DNA of 64,000 bases, from positions 21,719-85,718 of the forward strand of contig DIXO01000020.1 in assembly GCA_002428735.1 (NCBI GenBank), read 5' to 3'. The stretch comes from Syntrophaceae bacterium UBA6078. GTDB taxonomy: Bacteria > Desulfobacterota > Syntrophia > Syntrophales > UBA2210. Below, one piece after another: positions 35,783-43,920 of the stretch. Position 1 is the stretch's first letter; each line of letters begins with the position of its first letter. The notes beneath the pieces were generated by a model that searched no databases, had not been told where the DNA came from, and worked only from the letters and a program-made list of their open reading frames with translations. The translations under genes were made by a program, and so were the position numbers.

Positions 35783-36495
35783 ATGTAGCTGTTATCCCCG
35801 CCAGGGGCGGATCCAAGCGGGTGCCGAACAAGAACATGAAATTGTTCGCGGGAAAGCCCATCATCGCCTATTCCATTGAGGCGGCACATGAGTCCGGGGT
35901 GTTTGACAGGATTATCGTCTCCACCGATTCCGGGGAGATCGCCCGCGTGGCCCGCGAATGCGGGGCTGAAACGCCGTTCCTGCGCCCGGCGGAGCTGTCG
36001 GGCGATTTTACCCCCACCGCGCCGGTGCTGCTGCACGCCCTGGAATGGCTTCGCGAAAACGGGTTCAATCCGGCATACCTTTGCTGTATCTACGCCACCG
36101 CGCCCTTCATCCGGCCGGAATATATCAGGCAGGGTCTTGAGCTGGTCATGGGGGATGGGGTGACATCCGCCTTTTCCGTCACCACCTTTCCCTTTCCCAT
36201 CTTCAGGGCGCTCCGGATCACGGAAAGCGGCGCCGTCACGATGTACTGGCCGGAGTATGAGATGGCGCGATCCAATGATCTGGAGGAAGCGTACCATGAC
36301 GCGGGTCAGTTCTACTGGCTCGACTGTCCCCTGTTCCAAAAGGAACAGAAGTTGTACGGCAGTCATTCCATGCCGGTTATTCTCCCCCGCTATCTCGTCC
36401 AGGATATCGACACGCCCGAGGACTGGGAAACCGCGGAGAGGATGTTCGCGGCAATGAATGGAAACGGCCAACCATGCGACGGGAGAAGCGCATAA
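35779..36495 (+). CDS. pseF: Pseudaminic acid cytidylyltransferase (PseF)
   Basis: 238 residues. N-terminal CTP-binding motif VIPARGGSKRVPNKN, then GKPIIAYSIEAA, IIVSTDS and IYATAPFI, and a late QFYWLD, as in CMP-nonulosonate synthetases of the PseF group. It activates pseudaminic acid as CMP-Pse, the donor for Maf. Starts in an ATGA overlap; its stop overlaps the pseH start (TAATG). Confidence 0.92.
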   Translation: MNVAVIPARGGSKRVPNKNMKLFAGKPIIAYSIEAAHESGVFDRIIVSTDSGEIARVARECGAETPFLRPAELSGDFTPTAPVLLHALEWLRENGFNPAYLCCIYATAPFIRPEYIRQGLELVMGDGVTSAFSVTTFPFPIFRALRITESGAVTMYWPEYEMARSNDLEEAYHDAGQFYWLDCPLFQKEQKLYGSHSMPVILPRYLVQDIDTPEDWETAERMFAAMNGNGQPCDGRSA

Positions 36496-37055
36496 TGGCG
36501 ACATCGCCCGATATACGGACGCCCCGTCTGCTGATCACGGCCTTCAGCGAACGGTATCTGAGCCCGCGCTACGTCGGGTGGCTCAATAATCCCGATGTGA
36601 CGCGCTTCAGCGAACAACGCCACAGAACGCATACCATGGAATCATGCAGGGCCTACCTCGAATCGTTTGCGCATACGCCGAACTATTTCTGGGCCCTCCT
36701 GGAGACCGGCCGCGATTTTCTGCATATCGGCAACGTCAATGCCTATGTCGATTCCGCAAACGGGACTGCCGATGCAGGTATTCTCATAGGCGAGATGAGC
36801 GTGTGGGGGAAAGGCTACGCGGTGGAGGCCTTCGAGGCTGTGATCGGTTACCTGATTGAAGAGCGGGGGATTCGAAAGGTCACGGCCGGGACGCTCCTGG
36901 CGAACGCCCGGATGGTGAAGGTGATGGAGAAAGCGGGAATGATCGAAGACGGGATCAGAAAACGCCAGTACCTGTGGAACGGCACGGAAGCGGACGCGAT
37001 CCACATGGCTGTCTTCAGGAATCAATGGGCCGGAAAAAGTAACAAATTAAAATAG
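36495..37055 (+). CDS. pseH: GNAT N-acetyltransferase, probable PseH
   Basis: 186 residues from the ATG at 36495, 6 bases after GGGAGAAG; the ATG at 36474 is less well placed. RimJ-type GNAT: N-terminal TPRLLITAFSERYLSPRYVGWLNNPDV and the acetyl-CoA loop region MSVWGKGYAVEAFEAVIGYL. By position in a Pse operon it should acetylate the C4 amine made by PseC. With PseB, C, G, I and F this completes the CMP-pseudaminic acid pathway. Last gene before a new promoter. Confidence 0.8.
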   Translation: MATSPDIRTPRLLITAFSERYLSPRYVGWLNNPDVTRFSEQRHRTHTMESCRAYLESFAHTPNYFWALLETGRDFLHIGNVNAYVDSANGTADAGILIGEMSVWGKGYAVEAFEAVIGYLIEERGIRKVTAGTLLANARMVKVMEKAGMIEDGIRKRQYLWNGTEADAIHMAVFRNQWAGKSNKLK

Positions 37056-37056
37056 A

Positions 37057-37072
37057 TTGGCACGTATATTGC
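37057..37072 (+). promoter_or_regulatory. Sigma54 promoter before the GT2/TPR gene
   Basis: TTGGCACG, TATA, TTGC: GG at 37059-37060 and GC at 37071-37072, 12 apart. The match to the -24/-12 consensus is essentially perfect. It begins one base after the pseH stop, so the GT2-maf group has its own promoter. The start would be near 37084, about 55 bases before the gene. Confidence 0.75.
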
Positions 37073-37138
37073 GTACGTATCGGAGGCAGTGGGCGGATGC
37101 CGACCACCGGACGCGCGATTTCATAAAGGATCGTAGGA

Positions 37139-39583
37139 ATGAATAAACCTCTTCAGGAAATGCTTTCCATCTGTATCGTTGGAGATGTCGCTTCCCCCGG
37201 TATGGCGGAGTGCGTTGCGGGGGCTCAGGCACTAACGGACAGGATTTTCTTTTTAAATCCTGACGGAAGCACGGGTAATGAACCGGGCGGATCGGAAGAC
37301 GGCCCCATTCCCGTAGACAGAAAGTCTCTCCCCTCCGCCATAGAAACCGAATGGGTACTGTTTCTCACGGGAGACGACGTCATAGGGGTTTCATCCCCTG
37401 AAGAACTCCGCCGGACCCTGAGCGATACCGGGCCCCGGGGATATCTTGTCTGCGTGAAAGACGGAACGGTCACGGATTCTCTCCGGGAATTCCCGTTTAT
37501 CGGCAATCTCGGTCAATTTGAAACAATGGGCAATCAGGCCTTCGTGACACGGCTTGAATGGAGACTGGCCGGAAAGGACAGGGCCGGCGATTGCCTGGAT
37601 ACGCTCCTTGGTGACGCCGGGGAGGAACGTTTCCCTATCACTATCACTCATATAGCCGGCGGGTTTCACCTGTTCAGAGGGATGCGGGAAATACCGCCAG
37701 TTCGGGAAGAGGATGGCGATCATGACATGCGCCACCTCAAGGGTGAGATCTATTACGGACCGTTTCCCGGTGAAGGTCTGGACGAGTTGAGCAGCGCGTA
37801 CATAGGATTCAGGGTATTGCACGAGCGGTATCTCGAGAGCTTCCTGGAAAGCGCCGACCATGGATTCGGCATAGACGGCATGTATCTGCCCATGATCGAT
37901 CACCTCTGCAGGAAAGGGAATTTTGATGGTGCGCGATCCCTTTTCGAGAGGTGGCTGAAAAATCGCACGGGCGATGAAACGGTGGGGCTGTGCAGGGTCG
38001 GGGGCTTTGTGTACAGCCATCTCCTCATGCTGGACGAGGCGATCGCCTGGTACGGGAAATCGAACGATCTGTCCGCCGATCCCTCCATTACGGCGCTCCT
38101 GGGGGAACTGTACCTCATCAAAGGCGACCGGGAACAATCGAGACAGCTTCTCAGGCAATCGATTGCGGTAAAGCCGAGCGAGTTTCATGAGCGGTTGCTT
38201 GCCACTATCGCCTCCGAAGAATGGAAACCATCCACCCTGAGCCTCTGCATGATAGCGCGGGACGAGGAAAAAACGATCGGCACGGCCCTCGATTCCGTAT
38301 CAGGTATTGTTGATGAAATCGTTGTCCTGGATACAGGGTCATCGGACCGGACAGGGGAGATTGCCGGCGCCTACGGCGCGCGGGTGATCGAATCACACTG
38401 GCAGGATGATTTTTCAGCCGCGAGAAACGAGGCCCTGCGCGAAGCGAGGGGAGATTACATCCTGTTTCTCGACGCCGATGAATACATCGATCCCGGCGAC
38501 CGGCTGGGGCTGGCTCTGTTGAAACAGCTTCTTCCGCAGGACCGCGATACCGTTTACCGGGTCACGGTGAAAGCGGACGAGAAGCTGCAGGAATTGTCGG
38601 TGTCGCTCCTGAATAATCTCATGAAGGAGCAGTATGTGTCACACCAGGTAAGAGTGTTTCCGCGGACGGACAGGCTCTTCTTTGCAGGCCCCGCCTTTGA
38701 GTCTCTGGATTCTTCCCTGGGGAACACAGGCATGAAGGTGAAAGACGCGTCGTTGTTTCACATCATTCATGGAAGAGAAAACGGGGCATTCAGAGACGAA
38801 AGGATGGTCCCCGCCGTCAGAAAAAGCCTCGGTTCCGCTGTGGCTTCCCCGGCCTTTCTGAAAGGAGGGCTGTTTTTTCTGAAACGGGGCGATCTCGACC
38901 AGGCCTATCCGTGGTTTCAAAACGCCAGGCACATGGAACCCCATTTCGCGGTCAAAATCGCGAAGCTCTACACAAGCCAGCACCGGTATGAATATGCCGA
39001 ATCAATCATACAAAAAGCCCTGAATCAATTTCCTGATTCCCTTGAGCTTGTTGTGGCGCTGGCGGAGGTATACTTCAAGGATGAACGGTATGCCGATGTC
39101 AACGCCCTCCTGCGAGAGAGAATCGATCCGGATGATACGAATGCAGTGAATCTCGAATCAATTGCAGACGCCTTCTACCACAACGGCATCTCGCTCCTGG
39201 AGACGGGGGAGATTGCCGAAGGAATCCCCTGTATCGCCGCTGCGCTGGAAAAAGACCCTCTGGATGCGCGATACCGGATCGCCGGCCTCTACGCCCTTGC
39301 CAGATCGGAACAATGGGATCAGTTCCTCGATGCGGCCGAACAGATCGTGGGCCAGGAAGGTATAGAGATAGATTTTGAAATCAGAGACTTTGCCGATATC
39401 GGCCGCCTTGTTTTCAAGGTGCTCCAGCGTCTTGCCGGAGACAAAAGGGAGGATGCGGTATGGATCTGCAGGAAGATGCTCACCTATCTGATTCGGACAA
39501 AGATCGCTGAAAAAGGGGAAATCGACAGGATGCAACGGATCATGGAAGAAACGGATCGGATGATTTCCTGTATGGGGACATAA
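37139..39583 (+). CDS. Tandem GT2 glycosyltransferase with TPR repeats
   Basis: 814 residues. Residues about 8-110 look like a degenerate family 2 GT-A domain (LSICIVGDV, then TEWVLFLTGDDVIG). Residues about 361-470 are a clear GT2 of the WaaE type: LSLCMIARDEE, VLDTGSSDRT, SAARNEALREARGDYILFLDADEY with the DAD metal motif. TPR-like helices lie between (about 250-350) and after (about 560-810). Such GT2-TPR proteins are common in flagellin and surface-glycan loci. Next to maf, it likely builds or extends the flagellin glycan. A Shine-Dalgarno-like AAAGGATCG precedes the ATG. Confidence 0.83.
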   Translation: MNKPLQEMLSICIVGDVASPGMAECVAGAQALTDRIFFLNPDGSTGNEPGGSEDGPIPVDRKSLPSAIETEWVLFLTGDDVIGVSSPEELRRTLSDTGPRGYLVCVKDGTVTDSLREFPFIGNLGQFETMGNQAFVTRLEWRLAGKDRAGDCLDTLLGDAGEERFPITITHIAGGFHLFRGMREIPPVREEDGDHDMRHLKGEIYYGPFPGEGLDELSSAYIGFRVLHERYLESFLESADHGFGIDGMYLPMIDHLCRKGNFDGARSLFERWLKNRTGDETVGLCRVGGFVYSHLLMLDEAIAWYGKSNDLSADPSITALLGELYLIKGDREQSRQLLRQSIAVKPSEFHERLLATIASEEWKPSTLSLCMIARDEEKTIGTALDSVSGIVDEIVVLDTGSSDRTGEIAGAYGARVIESHWQDDFSAARNEALREARGDYILFLDADEYIDPGDRLGLALLKQLLPQDRDTVYRVTVKADEKLQELSVSLLNNLMKEQYVSHQVRVFPRTDRLFFAGPAFESLDSSLGNTGMKVKDASLFHIIHGRENGAFRDERMVPAVRKSLGSAVASPAFLKGGLFFLKRGDLDQAYPWFQNARHMEPHFAVKIAKLYTSQHRYEYAESIIQKALNQFPDSLELVVALAEVYFKDERYADVNALLRERIDPDDTNAVNLESIADAFYHNGISLLETGEIAEGIPCIAAALEKDPLDARYRIAGLYALARSEQWDQFLDAAEQIVGQEGIEIDFEIRDFADIGRLVFKVLQRLAGDKREDAVWICRKMLTYLIRTKIAEKGEIDRMQRIMEETDRMISCMGT

Positions 39584-39587
39584 CGCG

Positions 39588-41501
39588 ATGAACAGAAAAG
39601 ATATCTTCGAAAAGAATCTCTCGGCCCTCGCTGAGAGAAACCCGCGACTGGCCGGAAAAGTCCGGGACGCGCGAGGAAACGGCCATGGTCATCTGCTCGA
39701 GGGGAAGGAGGGGTGCCCGCCCAATCTGCTCGTGGAACATGACGGTGCGCGTATTCTTTTTTATGACGCGGAGGATCCTCTTCGATATTCCCGCGAGTAT
39801 CTGGAAGGATTGAACGTCAAATACGCCCCCTTTGTTTTCTTCATGGGGTTCGGACTCGGGTACCATCTGGAGCAGTTCGCGACGCGGTTCAGCAATGAAT
39901 GGGGGACGAAGGAGATCGTCATTTACGAAAAGGAGATCGAGTTGTTCCGGCTTGCTCTGCACGTGGGCGACTATGGAACCGTTCTCAGGCATCCCCATAT
40001 CCATTTCTTTGTGGGGGATGATCCGGAAGACAGCCATGTCCTGCTCTCTTCCGATATCCTGATACGGGACCGTTACGCCCTTCGCTCCATCAAGGTCATT
40101 CCCCTGCCCCCAAGCGTCAGCCTCCATAGATCGTACTATCTCAAGGCCGCCCGGACCATAAAAAAGGCGGCCGTTACTGTCATGGTAAACGTGGGCAATG
40201 ATTCCTTTGACTCCCTGGTCGGGTTGGAACATACCTTTGCAAATATACAACATATCTTTTCCAATCCCGGCATCAACAGCCTGTACGGAAAATTCAAAGG
40301 GAAACCGGGCGTCCTGGTGGCTGCCGGCCCCTCTCTCAAGAAAAACGTGCATCTCCTGAAAGGACTGGAAGACAGGGCCCTCATCATGAGTTGCGACGCG
40401 ACACTCCTGCCCCTGATGAAAAAAGGGATTCAGCCCCACCTGGTGACCTCTCTTGAGCGGTCGCCCGAGGTTCTTCTCCACTACGCGAAAATTCACGATT
40501 TCAAGAATACCTATGCGGTCACCCTCCCCATCCAGACGCCTGAATCGGTGGAGGCCTTCACGGGAAGGAAGTTCATTGCCTACCGGAAATATTCTTATTT
40601 CGACTGGTTCGAGAAGGATAAGGGCTCCCTGGTGGTCGGGCATTCCGTGGCCAATCTTGCCTTCAAGATACTGATGCACCTTGCATGCGATCCGATCATA
40701 CTGATCGGACAGGATCTGGCCTATGCCCGTGAGGGGGATTCCCACATCGGCGGGGTTGTGGGCAGAAACCGTGACAATATCTTTGAATATGAGTCCGTCG
40801 AACTGGAGGGCAATGACGGCAGGCCCGTCAAGTCAATGAAATACTGGGAGCTCTTCAAGCTGGAGTATGAGGAGGATATCCATTCCTACGACGGAACCTG
40901 CGTCAATGCCACCGAGGGGGGCGCAAAGATAAGAGGCGCCAAAATAATGACATTCGCGGACGCCATTGGTACCTATTGCCGGCAGTCATACAACCCTCAG
41001 GCAATACTTGATGAAACCTACCATCAGTTTGCGATCGAGTCCGATATACAGAAAGAGATGGATGAAATCCTTGTCAAGGCCGTCGATACCCGGGAAACCG
41101 TTGAACGGGCAATCCGTGATTTCGAGACGGCGCTGAAAGAGGCGCGGCTGGTGGAAGAGGAGGTTATCCGCCCGTCCCTGGAGGGAGCGCCCTGTTCCGA
41201 TGAAGGGAAGGAACGTCTCCTGTCCATTGAGAAAAAATGGCTTACCCTGGGCGCATCCCTTCAAGGTCACAAAAATCTGTACGCGATTACGGCGCAGACC
41301 CTTCAGGCCTATGATCTGTGGCTGGCCAGCGAGCTGTCCTTCCTCAAGGACATCTACACAAACAGCACCTTCTTATCCATGGCGCGGGTCAGAAAGATGA
41401 CGGACTGGTTCGCCGTTATCGGGAGTCTCCTTGTCTTCACCAGGAACGTCCTCGGCGATGCCGCGATAACGCTGAAGAGAGGGACGGAGGCGGTTCAATA
41501 G
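39588..41501 (+). CDS. maf: Maf-family (DUF115) flagellin nonulosonate glycosyltransferase
   Basis: 637 residues, normal Maf length. N-terminal Maf domain (NLSALAERNP; FFMGFGLGYHLEQF), then the DUF115 core GVLVAAGPSLKKNV, SCDATLLPLM, TSLERSPE and IILIGQDLAYA. C-terminal 130 residues are helical. Maf proteins attach CMP-activated pseudaminic or legionaminic acid to Ser/Thr of flagellin in the cytoplasm before export. With a full Pse pathway upstream and flagellin 2.4 kb downstream this assignment is firm. Starts 4 bases after the GT2 gene. Confidence 0.92.
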   Translation: MNRKDIFEKNLSALAERNPRLAGKVRDARGNGHGHLLEGKEGCPPNLLVEHDGARILFYDAEDPLRYSREYLEGLNVKYAPFVFFMGFGLGYHLEQFATRFSNEWGTKEIVIYEKEIELFRLALHVGDYGTVLRHPHIHFFVGDDPEDSHVLLSSDILIRDRYALRSIKVIPLPPSVSLHRSYYLKAARTIKKAAVTVMVNVGNDSFDSLVGLEHTFANIQHIFSNPGINSLYGKFKGKPGVLVAAGPSLKKNVHLLKGLEDRALIMSCDATLLPLMKKGIQPHLVTSLERSPEVLLHYAKIHDFKNTYAVTLPIQTPESVEAFTGRKFIAYRKYSYFDWFEKDKGSLVVGHSVANLAFKILMHLACDPIILIGQDLAYAREGDSHIGGVVGRNRDNIFEYESVELEGNDGRPVKSMKYWELFKLEYEEDIHSYDGTCVNATEGGAKIRGAKIMTFADAIGTYCRQSYNPQAILDETYHQFAIESDIQKEMDEILVKAVDTRETVERAIRDFETALKEARLVEEEVIRPSLEGAPCSDEGKERLLSIEKKWLTLGASLQGHKNLYAITAQTLQAYDLWLASELSFLKDIYTNSTFLSMARVRKMTDWFAVIGSLLVFTRNVLGDAAITLKRGTEAVQ

Positions 41502-41552
41502 GGGGAAGGCATCCTGCCTCGTCGCTTCTGAAACGCGTATCCGGGGAAACAG

Positions 41553-42179
41553 ATGAATGAAGCGGACCACATCTATGAGGAAAATATGCAGGTTCTTACG
41601 GCGAGGTGGCCTCTCCTTGCGGACAGAGTCCGAGGGCACAGGGCTGAATTGTCGTGGGAAATGTTTCCCGCCCGCAACGGACAGGTAACGGCGCGGAAGG
41701 TCCTGGAAGAAGGCCTCGTCAGACACATCCACAGCCGGTATGATCCGGAAAAGGCGGCCCTTCGATGGGCCGGTCTCGCTCCTCGAGACGCTGATACACT
41801 GGCGGTTCTCGGATTCGGCCTCGGGTATCACGCCGTGGCCGTAAGAAGAATGCATCATGACGGTCCCCTCGTTATCATCGAAGCGGACCGGGGGCTGTTT
41901 CACCTCGCCCTGCGATCGGTTCCCCTGACATCCCTCCTGAACGATCCGCGCACCCATCTCTTCGTTCAAGAGAGCAGCGACAGCATCGAGGAATTTCTGG
42001 ATGATCTGAATCCCGGTTCGCTCGGGTATCTCCCCTATTTCCCCGTAACCGATCTCTATCCGGAATACTACGGGCCTGTCCGGGACCTCCTGGAAAAGCG
42101 GATCTTCGAATGCCGCCTGCGGGACGAACCGGCTCTCGGCCGGGAGATCGGAGAACTGCTCCAGGAGACCATAGGGTGA
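41553..42179 (+). CDS. Truncated Maf paralogue (N-terminal domain only)
   Basis: 208 residues. It aligns with the N-terminal domain of the full-length Maf just upstream: ENMQVLTARWPLLADRV matches its start, and VLGFGLGYHAVAVRR matches FMGFGLGYHLEQF. It ends before the DUF115 catalytic core. It has its own stop and no DUF115 relic before the next gene at 42193. It could be a decayed duplicate or a flagellin-binding adaptor. I favour a small real protein as codon use stays normal. Confidence 0.7.
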   Translation: MNEADHIYEENMQVLTARWPLLADRVRGHRAELSWEMFPARNGQVTARKVLEEGLVRHIHSRYDPEKAALRWAGLAPRDADTLAVLGFGLGYHAVAVRRMHHDGPLVIIEADRGLFHLALRSVPLTSLLNDPRTHLFVQESSDSIEEFLDDLNPGSLGYLPYFPVTDLYPEYYGPVRDLLEKRIFECRLRDEPALGREIGELLQETIG

Positions 42180-42192
42180 GGCTCAAGAGGAC

Positions 42193-43728
42193 ATGAACAT
42201 ACTGGTCATACGCACCCACCGGTTAGGGGATATCCTGCAACTCACCCCCATGATCGGGGGGCTGAAAAGGAGCTATCCCGACAGTACGATCTACTTTCTG
42301 ACCGGGAAGGATTATGCGCCGCTGCTCGAAGGAAATCCAGCCGTCGACGCCATCATCCCCTTCCCCGAGAAGGAGTATCGATACGCGCTGAAGAACGAAC
42401 CGGACGGGTATCCCTCCCTGTTCAACGCATGCCATGACCTGATCGGTGAACTGAGGCGGATACGATTCGATCTGATCGTCAACCGTCAGTACGAATGGGG
42501 GGCGCGTTTCGCTTCCCTTGCGGGCGCTTCTCGCATAGCAGGCGGCGCATATTCCCCGGAAAGAGGGTTCTATTTCGACGATCAGCCGTCGCAGGATCTT
42601 GTTGATGCGATCAAGGGTGATCGGAAAAAAAACAGACGGAACCTCGTTGACTGGGCCTGCCGGATAGCCGGACTGCCTCCGGAAGGTCACACACGGATGT
42701 ATCTGCCTCTTGGTCCTTTGGACCGCAGGGAAGCCCAGCGGCTTATCAACGACTCTCGCTCCGACAGCACACGCCCCATCGTCGCTGTTCAGGCGGGCGC
42801 GGCCAGAACCTTCCGTCAATGGGGGGCGGATAATTTTGCGGAAGTGATCGACCGGCTGATCCATGAGAAAGGGAGGAGGGTGGTTCTCATGGGAAGCGAG
42901 GACGAACGGGATCTGTTCACCGGCCGGGGGATCGGTATCGGCGGGGAGGAACGGAATCTCATCAATCTCATGGGGGAAACCTCCCTGAAGACGACGGGGG
43001 CCGTCCTCGAGCGGTGCGAGGTCCTCATCACCGGGGACACGGGCCCCATGCACATGGCGGCCGCCGTGGGCACCCCCGTTCTCTCCCTCTTTTTCGGGAC
43101 CGCCTATCCCTGGGAGACCGGTCCCTACGGATACGGCCATTTCATCCTCTATGCCGATCTTCCCTGCGCCCCCTGTTTCGATCCCTCCCGGTGCGAACGG
43201 GGCCATCTCTGCAAGGGTATGATCACTCCTTCGGTTGTCATGGCGGCCTTCGAGACATTCGACGCCTTCCGGCGTGGCGACCCCGTCGGCTGGGAATGCC
43301 CCGATCCGTCCGTGAGACTCTTTGTGACGTCCCGCGACACCGGGGGGGAGCAGGTTCTTGTCCCCCCGGAACAGCTCGCGGGCGGCATGCCGGAGCGCGG
43401 GCTGTGTATTGATGATGGCCCTGACGGAGAATATCTTCCGGCGATTCTCCGCGCCCGGGGGGAGGAGATCATCCGCTCTTTTATGGAGGGGGAGAGCGAA
43501 AGGGGCTTCACGGACTTTGCCGCATACCTGGAAGAGTGGCTTGCCCTGAGAAAAACCGCCCCGTCCCTCGGGGACGAAGGACTCAAATCGACGGGGGAAC
43601 TCATCAACGCCTGTCTGGAGGCGCTGCGAAGCAGGGACACGGTGGCCCTCATAGACGCCATCGAGTACGGATTCAACCCGCGGCTCGAACAATCTTCCCA
43701 CAAATCTTTTAACGCAAATCACCTCTAA
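42193..43728 (+). CDS. Glycosyltransferase family 9 with C-terminal extension
   Basis: 511 residues. GT9 core (VIRTHRLGDILQLTPMIGGL; VLITGDTGPMHMAAAVGTPVL). It is followed by a cysteine cluster (CAPCFDPSRCERGHLC) and a C-terminal extension of about 150 residues with no known family. The plan matches the GT9 at 20747. It is the last gene of the glycosylation block, and the flagellin promoter overlaps its stop codon. Likely adds a further sugar to the flagellin glycan. Confidence 0.82.
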   Translation: MNILVIRTHRLGDILQLTPMIGGLKRSYPDSTIYFLTGKDYAPLLEGNPAVDAIIPFPEKEYRYALKNEPDGYPSLFNACHDLIGELRRIRFDLIVNRQYEWGARFASLAGASRIAGGAYSPERGFYFDDQPSQDLVDAIKGDRKKNRRNLVDWACRIAGLPPEGHTRMYLPLGPLDRREAQRLINDSRSDSTRPIVAVQAGAARTFRQWGADNFAEVIDRLIHEKGRRVVLMGSEDERDLFTGRGIGIGGEERNLINLMGETSLKTTGAVLERCEVLITGDTGPMHMAAAVGTPVLSLFFGTAYPWETGPYGYGHFILYADLPCAPCFDPSRCERGHLCKGMITPSVVMAAFETFDAFRRGDPVGWECPDPSVRLFVTSRDTGGEQVLVPPEQLAGGMPERGLCIDDGPDGEYLPAILRARGEEIIRSFMEGESERGFTDFAAYLEEWLALRKTAPSLGDEGLKSTGELINACLEALRSRDTVALIDAIEYGFNPRLEQSSHKSFNANHL

Positions 43729-43753
43729 AGTTTCTTTCCTCTTTGTCCGATAA
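43726..43753 (+). promoter_or_regulatory. Sigma28 (FliA) promoter of flagellin
   Basis: TAAAGTTT at 43726-43733, 12 bases, then TCCGATAA at 43746-43753. This is close to the FliA consensus TAAAGTTT-N11-GCCGATAA. The TAA of the -35 box is the stop codon of the GT9 gene. A leader of about 160 bases precedes the flagellin start. Confidence 0.8.
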
Positions 43754-43920
43754 CCCAACCAGAAGTCAGAAAAAAACTCATCAATCTTGAAAGAAAGGAG
43801 GGATGACAGAAGAGGCACACGGACGGCCCCTCGCGGGGTGTCCGGACTTCGATGAGACGGCACGGATGCCACAGCGGGCCACGAGCCCACAAAAAACAAA
43901 CAATCAAGGAGGATTGAATC

